From the NCBI GenBank assembly GCA_016125405.1, contig WGLW01000009.1, positions 1 to 64,000 of the forward strand: DNA of 64,000 nucleotides, given 5' to 3'. Every line of letters begins with the position of its first letter. The stretch's first letter is position 1. Both the position numbers and the translations under genes were made by a program. Under the pieces are notes generated by a model that saw nothing but the letters and a program-made list of their open reading frames with translations, was not told where the DNA came from and did not search any database. This document shows, one piece after another, positions 36,090-43,797 of the stretch. Source of the stretch: Alphaproteobacteria bacterium. Its GTDB lineage: Bacteria; Pseudomonadota; Alphaproteobacteria; Caulobacterales; Hyphomonadaceae.

Positions 36090-36557
36090 ATGATACGTTT
36101 TCTGACGGCTGGCATTGCAGTGCTGTCAGTGGTTTGCGCTGCGAGCCCTGTGCTTGCGCAGGAAAGCGGCGTTACCGTGAGGTCGATCCGCGTTCTTGCC
36201 GCCGACCCCGAGGCGTCCGCAGCCTTCTATGAAAAGGCCTTCGGCATGTCCGAAACACGCCGTCCCGTAAACACGGCGGCGTTCAAGGAAATCGTGATCA
36301 ATACCGGAGCGACGTCCGATGCGGCGAAGAAAGCGATCTCGACGCCTATCGTCATAGCGACAAAGCGCGACAAGGCGGCCCCGCCGCCTTCGATGGCCGC
36401 GCTGATTCTTTCGGTTCCGGATATGGACAAGGCGATTGCGGCCGTCGTTGCGGCGGGCGGCAAGGGCGGAACCGCCAACAAGTCCGGCGAGGGGCTCACC
36501 TACGCCATGGTCGCTGATCCCGACGGCAATCCGATCGAGCTTTTGCTGAGGCAGTAA
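36090..36557 (+). CDS. Secreted VOC/glyoxalase-fold protein
   Basis: A 155-aa protein. The signal peptide (MIRFLTAGIAVLSVVCAASPVLAQ) is followed by a VOC fold: VLAADPEASAAFYEKAFGMSE and MVADPDGNPIELLLRQ. An exported glyoxalase-like domain is not common. Metal ligands are incomplete, so it may only bind a ligand. GGGGAGG precedes the ATG. Confidence 0.75.
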   Translation: MIRFLTAGIAVLSVVCAASPVLAQESGVTVRSIRVLAADPEASAAFYEKAFGMSETRRPVNTAAFKEIVINTGATSDAAKKAISTPIVIATKRDKAAPPPSMAALILSVPDMDKAIAAVVAAGGKGGTANKSGEGLTYAMVADPDGNPIELLLRQ

Positions 36558-36586
36558 GATACGGCGGCAAACCATCCAAAAACGGA

Positions 36587-36613
36587 CCCCGGACGCGCAG
36601 CGCGCATCCGGGG
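36587..36613 (+). terminator. Hairpin in a 306-base gene-free stretch
   Basis: CCCCGGA (36587-36593) pairs with TCCGGGG (36607-36613), with further GCGC pairing inside. It lies 30 bases after the VOC gene but has no T-run. The rest of 36558-36863 holds a second CCCCG/CGGGG hairpin near 36695-36710 and a 12-base palindrome CGAAAGCTTTCG near 36731-36742. No gene is supported there. Confidence 0.4.
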
Positions 36614-36863
36614 CGAGGATGGAGGAGACGCGCCGCGCTTGGGACACGGACGCTCTCTGGGGAGGAGAGATCCAGATCATGCCTCGCATTCGGGCCCCGC
36701 GCACTCGGGGCGGACCCGGCATGCCGCGACGAAAGCTTTCGCGATCCCGGCCTTTCGGGGGGACTCTTCAAGCGGGCAAACTTGGCCTATCTAGAGGAAA
36801 ACTAGGCTGCATCGGCCAATAAAGGGTCCGTTGCCGGCTGTCTGACCCGAGGAGATGTCCCCC

Positions 36864-38297
36864 ATGCGCGATTACCTGAAGTTCTACATCAACGGCGCCT
36901 GGGTCGACCCCGTCACGCCGCGCACGCTGGACGTGATCAATCCGGCAACGGAGGAGGCGTACGCCCGTATTTCGCTCGGCTCCAGGGCCGATGTTGACAA
37001 GGCGGTGGCGGCGGCCAAGGCCGCCTTTCCGGCATTCGCTGCGACAACCCGTGAATACCGCGCTGACCTGCTCGACAAGATCGTCGCCGTCTATCAGAAG
37101 CGGCTCGGCGATATCGCAACAGCCGTGTCGGAGGAGATGGGTGCTCCGCTCTGGCTGGCGCAGGCTGCCCAGGCGCCTTCCGGTCTCGGCCACCTCATGC
37201 AAGCCGCCAAATATCTCCGCACATTCGAATTCGAGGAACAGCGCGGCAAACACCTCGTACGGAAAGAACCGATCGGCGTTTGCGGCTTCATCACGCCGTG
37301 GAACTGGCCGCAGAACCAGATCGCCTGCAAGGTCGCCCCGGCGCTGGCGGCAGGCTGCACCATGGTGCTGAAACCGTCCGAGATCGCACCGATCGACGCC
37401 ATCATCTTTGCGGAAATCCTCGACGAGGCTGGCGTGCCGAAAGGCGTGTTCAATTTGGTCAATGGCGATGGTCCGGGCGTTGGCGCTGCCCTGTCCGCGC
37501 ATCCCGACGTCGACATGATGTCGTTCACGGGATCGACCCGCGCCGGCGTGCTTGTCGCGCAAGCTGCGGCGCCGACCGTGAAACGCGTCGCCCAGGAACT
37601 CGGCGGCAAGTCGGCCAACATCATCCTCGAGGATGCGGACCTGCCGAAGGCCGTGAAATCCGGCGTCATGCAGATGATGACCAACTCAGGCCAGAGCTGT
37701 AACGCGCCGAGCCGCATGTTCGTACCGCGCGCCAAACAGGACGAGGCCAAGGCAGTCGCCAAGGCGACGGCGGATGCCGTGAAGGTCCAGGATCCGAAGA
37801 CAGCCGAGAAGGGCGCCATCGGCCCCGTCTCCTCGGATGTTCAGTTCAACAAGATCCAGGGCCTCATCAAGAAGGGCATCGATGAGGGCGCCACGCTGGT
37901 CACCGGCGGCCTCGGCCGGCCAGACGGGCTCAACCAGGGCTTTTACGTCAAGCCGACGATCTTCGCCGATGTCACCAACGACATGACGATCGCGGTCGAG
38001 GAAATCTTCGGGCCCGTGCTCTGCATCCTTCCCTACGACACGGAAGAGCAGGCGATCGAGATGGCCAACGACACCGTATATGGCCTGTCGGGCTATGTTC
38101 AGTCGTCCTCGATCGAACATGCGCAGAAGGTCGCCCGCCAGCTGCGCACGGGCATGGTGCATCTCAACGGCTCGGGTTCGGACCAGAGCATGCCGTTTGG
38201 CGGCTACAAGCAGTCGGGCAATGGCCGGGAATGGGGCGTCGAGGGCATCAACGAATTCCTCGAGACCAAAGCGGTCTTCGGCTACGCCCCGGCCTGA
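36864..38297 (+). CDS. NAD(P)-dependent aldehyde dehydrogenase
   Basis: A 477-aa enzyme oxidising an aldehyde to the acid. The catalytic Cys279 is in [11 protein letters not shown], the general-base Glu in [11 protein letters not shown], the cofactor-binding FTGSTRAG motif, and PWNWPQ for the oxyanion Asn. The closest general type is betaine-aldehyde/phenylacetaldehyde-like ALDH; the substrate is open. ATG 36864 is preferred over 36855 by ribosome binding site spacing. Confidence 0.92.
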   Translation: MRDYLKFYINGAWVDPVTPRTLDVINPATEEAYARISLGSRADVDKAVAAAKAAFPAFAATTREYRADLLDKIVAVYQKRLGDIATAVSEEMGAPLWLAQAAQAPSGLGHLMQAAKYLRTFEFEEQRGKHLVRKEPIGVCGFITPWNWPQNQIACKVAPALAAGCTMVLKPSEIAPIDAIIFAEILDEAGVPKGVFNLVNGDGPGVGAALSAHPDVDMMSFTGSTRAGVLVAQAAAPTVKRVAQELGGKSANIILEDADLPKAVKSGVMQMMTNSGQSCNAPSRMFVPRAKQDEAKAVAKATADAVKVQDPKTAEKGAIGPVSSDVQFNKIQGLIKKGIDEGATLVTGGLGRPDGLNQGFYVKPTIFADVTNDMTIAVEEIFGPVLCILPYDTEEQAIEMANDTVYGLSGYVQSSSIEHAQKVARQLRTGMVHLNGSGSDQSMPFGGYKQSGNGREWGVEGINEFLETKAVFGYAPA

Positions 38298-38305
38298 TGT
38301 GGCGT

Positions 38306-38331
38306 TGCGCCCGCGCTAATGCGCGGGCGCA
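38306..38331 (+). terminator. Strong hairpin after aldehyde dehydrogenase
   Basis: TGCGCCCGCGC (38306-38316) and its exact complement (38321-38331) around a TAAT loop. It lies 8 bases after the stop. No T-run follows. It may act as a 3' end stabiliser or weak terminator. The rest of 38298-38544 holds a GTAAAC/GTTTAC inverted pair and nothing coding. Confidence 0.5.
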
Positions 38332-38544
38332 CCCGCCGGCGCGGTGCGGGCGAAGATGTGACGATGCGTGCTGCGCGAGAGAGCCGGTCGCTTGGCAAGG
38401 CGGGCAGCTCGGTCAGCCAGATTAAGCGAAGGCCGTTGAATCAGCTGGTAAACTTTGAGGCGGTATAAGCGTTTACTATGCATGCCTTGTTCCGGTCTCG
38501 TTCATCTGGGACAAGGGCAGACATACAGCGCGTGAGGAGGCGCC

Positions 38545-39072
38545 ATGATCCGCAAGTTGCTGTTCGGAATCACCGTGGCCGCAGCCCTGGGTGTTGCTGG
38601 TTGCGGCACGTATGGGCCAACGCCCTATCAGCCCGGCGGCAAGGGCGCCCAAGGGTATTCGGAAACGAAGATCGAGACGAACCGCTATCGGATCTCGTTC
38701 AAGGGCAATTCGCTGACCGACAAGGACACGGTCGAGAACTATATGCTCTACCGGGCGGCTGAGCTGACCCTGCAGAACGGTTATGACGTCTTCACTGTGG
38801 CGCAGCGCGACACCGACAAGAAAAGCCGCACGCGTGAGTATGGCGGCTTCGACAGCGGCTTTATCCGCTATTCGTATTTCTATCCCGGGTACGGCTGGTT
38901 CTACGATTACGACCCGTTCTGGACGGCGCCTCGGTACGAGCAGGTCACGCAATACCAGGCCTATGCGGAAATCGTGATGGGCAAGGGCCCCAAGGGCAGC
39001 GATCCGAATTCCTTCGACGCGCGTGATGTCGAAAAGAATTTGGGACCGTTGATCACCCGCCCGCCGCGATAG
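38545..39072 (+). CDS. CC0125/CC1285-type lipoprotein
   Basis: A 175-aa lipoprotein with lipobox GVAGC (Cys20). The mature start GYSETKIETNRYRISFKGNSLTDKDTVENYMLYRAAELTL is the signature of the Caulobacter CC0125/CC1285 family. A Tyr-rich stretch (YSYFYPGYGWFYDYDPFW) follows. Function unknown, probably outer-membrane facing. GTGAGGAGG lies before the ATG. Confidence 0.85.
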   Translation: MIRKLLFGITVAAALGVAGCGTYGPTPYQPGGKGAQGYSETKIETNRYRISFKGNSLTDKDTVENYMLYRAAELTLQNGYDVFTVAQRDTDKKSRTREYGGFDSGFIRYSYFYPGYGWFYDYDPFWTAPRYEQVTQYQAYAEIVMGKGPKGSDPNSFDARDVEKNLGPLITRPPR

Positions 39073-39209
39073 CGATCGACATTGAGGCGTATCGTCAGTT
39101 CCTGTCTCAACCGAATCCCAAGATTTGGCTGTTATTTACACGAGTTACTCCGGCTTTAACGGTGTGGGGCGGCGACGCTCCGCGCCTCTGAAAAAGCGAG
39201 GACTCATCC

Positions 39210-40391
39210 GTGGGACAGCGACGCCAGCCTGATCACGTTTGGCGATTGCCTCTGGTGCGGCTCGACCAGTCGGCGGTTGACGCCTGGCGGGCGCTTCATG
39301 CGCTGAACGCACTCTCCACACCGCTGACCTCGTGGGAGTTCGCTCACCTTGCCGACGATGTCTGGGGCGATGTCGAAGTGGTGCTGGCTGAAGATGCCGG
39401 CCGGATCGTCTTCGTCCTGCCTGTGCACCTGCGCGCCAACCGCTTCGCGCGTCCCGTTGGCGGCGCCTTCGCGGATGTGCACGGGCCGCTGGTTGCGCCA
39501 GGTTTGCAACTGGACGGCGCTGCAATCCTTCGCCGCGCTGGCGTCAGCGCTTACCGGTTCTCTGGTCTCGACATCTCATCAGACGTATTTGCACGCGGTG
39601 CGAAATTGGCCGAACCACACTTTGGCGTCCGGCTCGATGCATCGCCACGCGATTACCTTTCCGCCCGCCGGCGCGAGCACGGAAAGTGGATCGGCATCTG
39701 CGAGGATGTCGAGGCCCGCCTGGCGGGGGAGGGCCGCGAGCTGCGGCTGGCGGCGCCTGACACGGCCGACGAGCATTTCGAACGCCTTCTTGACTGGAAG
39801 CGCGACGAGGCCTGGCGCACCGGCCGCTTCGATATCCTTGATGCCGACTGCAACCGGCGTCTGCTTGATCTTGCCCGCAAGGCAGACGGCGCCGCATTCG
39901 GCGGGCTGCACATCACCCTGCTGATTGATGGACGACCCGTCGCGGGCCAGTTCGGCGTTCGGCTGGGCGGGCATTACCACCCCTGGATCGCTGCTTCGGA
40001 CCCGGACGTGGCCGAGTGGTCCCCGGGTGTCCTGCTGATCGCGCGCACCATTAGTGCAATGCCGGCTCTCGGCCTCGGCCACTACGAACTCGGAAGCGGT
40101 GACGCCCACTACAAGAAACCCTTCGCCAACCATAGCCGGTCGCCCGCTTCCGGCGTCGCCTTTGGCGGCGGCGTGGCGGCGATCGCCGAGCGTGCGGGCG
40201 AGGCCATGGGGCGGGGTCTCGAGGCGGCGCCACTTGGTCGAGTGGCCCGGGCGATGCGCGGGTTGCGTCGCCGCGCCGATCAGATCGCGATGTCGGAAAC
40301 GCGGTTGGTCCGGCGCGCTTCGGCGCTGGCCGGGGCGTTGGTCAATCGGCCGCTCCGCACAGACGTACTGGAACTCGTCGACGGCGAATAA
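39210..40391 (+). CDS. GNAT acetyltransferase, BioF2/CelD-like
   Basis: A 393-aa protein with the double GNAT layout of the BioF2/CelD group linked to polysaccharide formation. It has YLSARRREHGKWI, LLDWKRDEAWRTG, and GQFGVRLGGHYHPWIAASDPD..SPGVLLIARTI near the acetyl-CoA site. A YELGSGDAHYKKPFA motif closes the domain. The C-terminal 90 residues are basic helices. Starts with GTG 39210 and GAGGA upstream. In Caulobacter-like bacteria such proteins modify holdfast or surface sugars, which is a guess here. Confidence 0.75.
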   Translation: MGQRRQPDHVWRLPLVRLDQSAVDAWRALHALNALSTPLTSWEFAHLADDVWGDVEVVLAEDAGRIVFVLPVHLRANRFARPVGGAFADVHGPLVAPGLQLDGAAILRRAGVSAYRFSGLDISSDVFARGAKLAEPHFGVRLDASPRDYLSARRREHGKWIGICEDVEARLAGEGRELRLAAPDTADEHFERLLDWKRDEAWRTGRFDILDADCNRRLLDLARKADGAAFGGLHITLLIDGRPVAGQFGVRLGGHYHPWIAASDPDVAEWSPGVLLIARTISAMPALGLGHYELGSGDAHYKKPFANHSRSPASGVAFGGGVAAIAERAGEAMGRGLEAAPLGRVARAMRGLRRRADQIAMSETRLVRRASALAGALVNRPLRTDVLELVDGE

Positions 40392-40400
40392 ATCTGGCGG

Positions 40401-41180
40401 CTACTTGCCAGGATGAGGGGGTTGCGCCTTCTTTTCCGGCTTACGGAAGGCGATCACGAAGCGGTCGGTCTTGCCGCGGACGGCGGGGTTGAAGACCGAC
40501 AGCTTCCGGTTGTCAGGCATGTCGATGTCGTCTGACGCCTCGACCACGAAACCCGCTGCCGTGACCTCCGCGATCACAGTCGCTTTTTCGATGCGATGGA
40601 AACGGCCCGCGTCGTACGCGCCGTGTCCCTCCTCGGCGGCGTGATCGGAAATCACCAGGCGTCCGCCAGGCTTCAGAAGCCGGAAGAAGTTGGCGTCCAT
40701 CTGCGGCCGGTTGATCGGATAGAGCACCGTGTCGTGATAGACCTGCGCCATGATCATCACGTCATAGGAATTATCGGCGCCCGGGATCGCATCGAATTCG
40801 GTGGTGACGTAGCCGACGTTTTTCCGGTGAATGTGCTGTCGCAGGTTTTCAGGCGACGTACCGGGCAGTTGCGCGATCCAGTTCGGCGAATTGTGCGCAT
40901 CCACATGACCGGTCTCACCCGCCAGCGTCGAGAACAGCATGGTCATGTAGCCGCCCGAGGCGCCGATATCGAGCACCCGGTCGCCGGGCTTCACGTGAGA
41001 GAGCTGCATCACCTGCCGGGTTTCGCGCGTCGTGTCGCGAAACCGCGCGCCGGCGTCGCGGTCCGGCGCGTTGAAGGCGGCCTGCATCATCTCATTGGTT
41101 GGATAAGTGGTTTGCGCATGCGCCGCCCCGCAGAATGCGACCAACAGGGCGAATGCCGCGAGGTTCAATTGGGCAGCCAT
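40401..41180 (-). CDS. Exported class I SAM-dependent methyltransferase-like protein
   Basis: A 259-aa protein with signal peptide MAAQLNLAAFALLVAFCGAAHAQ followed by a normal methyltransferase core: VLDIGASGGYMTMLFS (SAM motif I), YDVMIMAQVYHD, and LKPGGRLVISDH. SAM is not thought to be available outside the cytoplasm, so the enzyme may have lost activity or use another ligand (COG4798-type family). It overlaps the YciI-like gene by 16 bases and is third in gpsA-yciI-like-methyltransferase. Confidence 0.75.
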   Translation of the reverse strand: MAAQLNLAAFALLVAFCGAAHAQTTYPTNEMMQAAFNAPDRDAGARFRDTTRETRQVMQLSHVKPGDRVLDIGASGGYMTMLFSTLAGETGHVDAHNSPNWIAQLPGTSPENLRQHIHRKNVGYVTTEFDAIPGADNSYDVMIMAQVYHDTVLYPINRPQMDANFFRLLKPGGRLVISDHAAEEGHGAYDAGRFHRIEKATVIAEVTAAGFVVEASDDIDMPDNRKLSVFNPAVRGKTDRFVIAFRKPEKKAQPPHPGK

Positions 41181-41446
41181 GTGAATTGCCGGATTTCGAC
41201 CCGGTCCCAGAGGCCTGCCCGGGCGTAGGGATCGGCGGCATAGACATCGCGGGCCTCGCCGAGCGTTTCAGCCTCGATGATCAGCATTGAGCCGATTGAG
41301 GCGGCTCCGTCCTCGGCCAGAAGCGGACCCGCCAGCTTCTTGCGGACGCCCAGGGAGGCGATCCACTCGAGATGCGCCGGGCGGGTCGTCTTGCGGATCT
41401 CCGGTCCTTTCGGCCCGTCGAGGCCGTACATCACGAACAACGGCAT
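41165..41446 (-). CDS. YciI-like protein
   Basis: A 93-aa ferredoxin-like fold protein. [26 protein letters not shown] and YAADPYARAGLWDRVEIRQF are YciI-family patterns (the His/Asp pair is thought to be catalytic). GGAGGAG precedes the ATG, which overlaps the gpsA stop by one base (TGATG). Exact role unknown. Confidence 0.85.
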   Translation of the reverse strand: MPLFVMYGLDGPKGPEIRKTTRPAHLEWIASLGVRKKLAGPLLAEDGAASIGSMLIIEAETLGEARDVYAADPYARAGLWDRVEIRQFTWLPN

Positions 41447-42471
41447 CAAGTCTCCTCCCGCATTGGCCGGTTCAGCAGGCGATCAAGCGCCGCTTTTGCG
41501 TCGAGCCGCCCCTCGATCAGTTCGCTCACGGTCTCGCAGATTGGCATGTCGACGCCAAGCCTGCGTCCGAGCTCGACAACGGCGGGCGCGGTCTCGGCGC
41601 CCTCCGTAACGGCTGTCCGTTCGGCGAGGACGGCTGCCGCCGGCCGCCCGCGTCCCAATTCCATGCCGAAACTCATGTTCCGCGACTGCGGGCTTGAGCA
41701 TGTGAGCACCAGATCGCCCAGCCCGCACAGGCCGGCCAGCGTTTCCGCCCGTCCGCCGAGCTTTACGCCGAGGCGTGTCATCTCGGAAAACCCGCGGGCG
41801 ATCAGCGCGGCGTGGGCTGAACGGCCAAGCCCCATGCCTTCGGACACGCCGCAAGCAATCGCCAGAACATTCTTCACAGCGCCGCCGGCTTCCGCCCCGA
41901 TCAGATCGTCGCTCCAGTAGGTGCGGAAATGCGGCCGGCCGATCGTGCGCATCCAGACCTCGCCAACAGCCCGGTCAGCACAGGCCAGCGTAACCGCGGT
42001 AGGCAGGCCACGAGCGACGTCGGCGGCAAAGGAGGGGCCCGACAGCACGGCGGGCACAGCAGCCGGCAGCTCCTCGGCCAGAACGTCGGTCATCAGCTTC
42101 AGCGTGTCGCGCTCGATCCCCTTGGAGCACAGCGCGACCGGCGTGCCCGGAGCGATGTGGGGCGCCAGGGCGGCGAGAGAGGCGCGCATGTGTTGTGCGG
42201 GCGCGACGGCCAGAATGGCGTCACAGGCGCTGAGCGCCGCCGCCGCGGTTGAGGCGGGCATTGCGGGCAGGGGAATGCCGGGCAGGAAGGAGGGATTGCC
42301 GTTTCCTGAGGACAGGGCTGAGGCGACCTCAGGCTCCCGGGCGCACACGATGACGTCGCAGCCTGCGGAGATTGCGCAAAACGCGAGCGCTGACCCCCAG
42401 GCGCCCGCGCCTGCGACGCCAACACGCTGGAACACGGCCCCGTTACGAGTTATAAGGGATGAAGACTGCAT
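41446..42471 (-). CDS. gpsA: Glycerol-3-phosphate dehydrogenase [NAD(P)+]
   Basis: A 341-aa enzyme making sn-glycerol-3-phosphate for phospholipids. Rossmann motif [14 protein letters not shown], then [17 protein letters not shown], catalytic Lys in [14 protein letters not shown], and the C-terminal [19 protein letters not shown]. The start at 42471 is the longest. GTG 42435 would begin just before the Rossmann motif and is a real alternative. Confidence 0.95.
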   Translation of the reverse strand: MQSSSLITRNGAVFQRVGVAGAGAWGSALAFCAISAGCDVIVCAREPEVASALSSGNGNPSFLPGIPLPAMPASTAAAALSACDAILAVAPAQHMRASLAALAPHIAPGTPVALCSKGIERDTLKLMTDVLAEELPAAVPAVLSGPSFAADVARGLPTAVTLACADRAVGEVWMRTIGRPHFRTYWSDDLIGAEAGGAVKNVLAIACGVSEGMGLGRSAHAALIARGFSEMTRLGVKLGGRAETLAGLCGLGDLVLTCSSPQSRNMSFGMELGRGRPAAAVLAERTAVTEGAETAPAVVELGRRLGVDMPICETVSELIEGRLDAKAALDRLLNRPMREET

Positions 42472-42505
42472 AAAATGTTCAGGACTCTTGTGGTGGGACG
42501 CCTAT

Positions 42506-43111
42506 ATGAATGCCATGACTGAGAAAGCCGTTGAGCCGCGAGACGCCATTCTGAACGCAGCCGCCGAACGTATCCTGCATTACGGCTACAACAAAACGAC
42601 GATGTCGGAGATCGCCTCGGACTGCGGCATGTCGGCAGGGAATATCTACCGGTTCTTTCCGTCCAAGATCGATATCGCCGAGGCGATGACGCGCAAGTTC
42701 AGCGCCGAAACGCAGCAGTTCTATTCCGCGATTGTGCGGGATGCGAACCGTACTCCGACGCAGAAATTGCTGGAGTTTTTTACTGTTCGCATGGAGCGGA
42801 CCTTTCGCCTGTTCGAGAAGAATCCCAAGCTCATGGAGCTGGCAGAGATCATGGGCCGGGAGCGCCCCGATTATCTCGCCGAGGAACGCGCCCAGGAGCG
42901 GCTGCAGCTTGAGAAGATCCTTGAGGAAGGTCGCAAAGCGGGCGAATTCGCCTTTGACGAGAACCTCACCATGATGGCGGATTTTGTGCAGTGCGCCGTA
43001 ATGAAATTCCGCTTCCCGCAGCTGTGGACGACTGAACAGCTGGACGCCCTTAAAGCCGAGCTTCAGGGCGTTTTGTCACTTCTGCTCACGGGCCTGTCAG
43101 CCCGCCGTTAA
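42506..43111 (+). CDS. TetR-family transcriptional regulator
   Basis: A 201-aa regulator. The helix-turn-helix reads KTTMSEIASDCGMSAGNIYRFFPSK, and the C-terminal half is helical (ERAQERLQLEKILEEG). It is divergent from gpsA by 34 bases and is followed by an inverted repeat at 43185-43210 that could be its operator. The likely target is the 43-aa membrane peptide gene at 43324. Confidence 0.88.
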   Translation: MNAMTEKAVEPRDAILNAAAERILHYGYNKTTMSEIASDCGMSAGNIYRFFPSKIDIAEAMTRKFSAETQQFYSAIVRDANRTPTQKLLEFFTVRMERTFRLFEKNPKLMELAEIMGRERPDYLAEERAQERLQLEKILEEGRKAGEFAFDENLTMMADFVQCAVMKFRFPQLWTTEQLDALKAELQGVLSLLLTGLSARR

Positions 43112-43184
43112 GACCTCGGCAACACCCTCTTGTTAGCAGGTGCAGCATCATATAGCTGAGCTGATTGTGTGTCGCAGCAGAAAT

Positions 43185-43236
43185 AATGAACATTTTCGAT
43201 TTTGTTCATTGCAATGCGATCAGGCCTCAGTTATAT
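43185..43236 (+). promoter_or_regulatory. TetR-type operator and promoter for the 43-aa peptide gene
   Basis: AATGAACA (43185-43192) and TGTTCATT (43203-43210) form a perfect 8-base inverted repeat with a 10-base spacer. Directly after it TTGCAA (43209-43214), a 16-base spacer and TTATAT (43231-43236) look like a promoter. The overlap suggests repression. It is 88 bases before the peptide gene and 74 bases behind the TetR gene. Confidence 0.6.
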
Positions 43237-43323
43237 GCTTCTGCATAGACGGGAAACGAAAACGTACCCGTTCAATCCAATGAGGCCGCAAGAGACCTCG
43301 AACAAGAAAAGTCGGAGCTGCAC

Positions 43324-43455
43324 ATGTCCTTCCTCCCCAAGACTGCCCAAGCCGGCCACCAGATGCTGGACTTCGTAATTGGCCTGCCGCTGACGATCCT
43401 CGCCACCGGCGTGCTCTTCCTGGTCATCGAGATCGGCAGCCGCGCTGTCATCTGA
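43324..43455 (+). CDS. Small membrane peptide (43 aa)
   Basis: A 43-aa protein beginning MSFLPKTAQAGHQMLDFVIG, with one membrane helix (about 16-38, LPLTILATGVLFLVI) and an end with Arg (IEIGSRAVI). GGAG lies 6 bases before the ATG, and a promoter/operator and a terminator (43594) flank the unit. No known family. It may be a small regulator of a membrane protein or an envelope stress peptide. Confidence 0.65.
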   Translation: MSFLPKTAQAGHQMLDFVIGLPLTILATGVLFLVIEIGSRAVI

Positions 43456-43593
43456 TTGACTCCTCCCCCGAGGCCGGCGTTGCGGCGAACACCCCGTCGG
43501 CCTCCCAGTTTCTTTGATGCCTCCTCTCTCTCGGCATCATTCGCGCGGCGCGAATCTCTCATCCTCCCCCCTTCGCGCTCGACGCACACCTGA

Positions 43594-43625
43594 ACGCCGG
43601 CCCCACACGGGACCGGCGTCTTTTT
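43594..43625 (+). terminator. Rho-independent terminator
   Basis: ACGCCGG-CCCC (43594-43604) pairs with GGGACCGGCGT (43609-43619), with one mismatch, over a short loop and is followed by CTTTTT. It ends the transcript of the 43-aa peptide gene; bases 43456-43593 hold no gene. Confidence 0.8.
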
Positions 43626-43713
43626 GTCGGCGATCCTGACTCGCCACGCCCGGTCGCCCGCCATTTCATGCGCGGGGGCCGGCATCCACTTCCTAAATAA
43701 TCTTGCGACGCAC

Positions 43714-43778
43714 TTGCATTCGCAACTGGACGCACGTAAGCCGCATTTGTTGCGAATAGTTCGCAGTTGCATTTGCAA
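43714..43778 (+). promoter_or_regulatory. Cluster of three Fur-like boxes
   Basis: Three inverted repeats precede the TonB receptor gene: TTGC-ATTC-GCAA (43714-43725), TGCGAA-TAG-TTCGCA (43751-43765) and TTGCA-TT-TGCAA (43767-43778). The sequences are like the TGC-rich Fur boxes of Caulobacter-type alphaproteobacteria. They fit iron repression of the receptor operon. Fur itself is not in the window. Confidence 0.6.
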
Positions 43779-43797
43779 AACGGGGAGTGCGAAGTCG

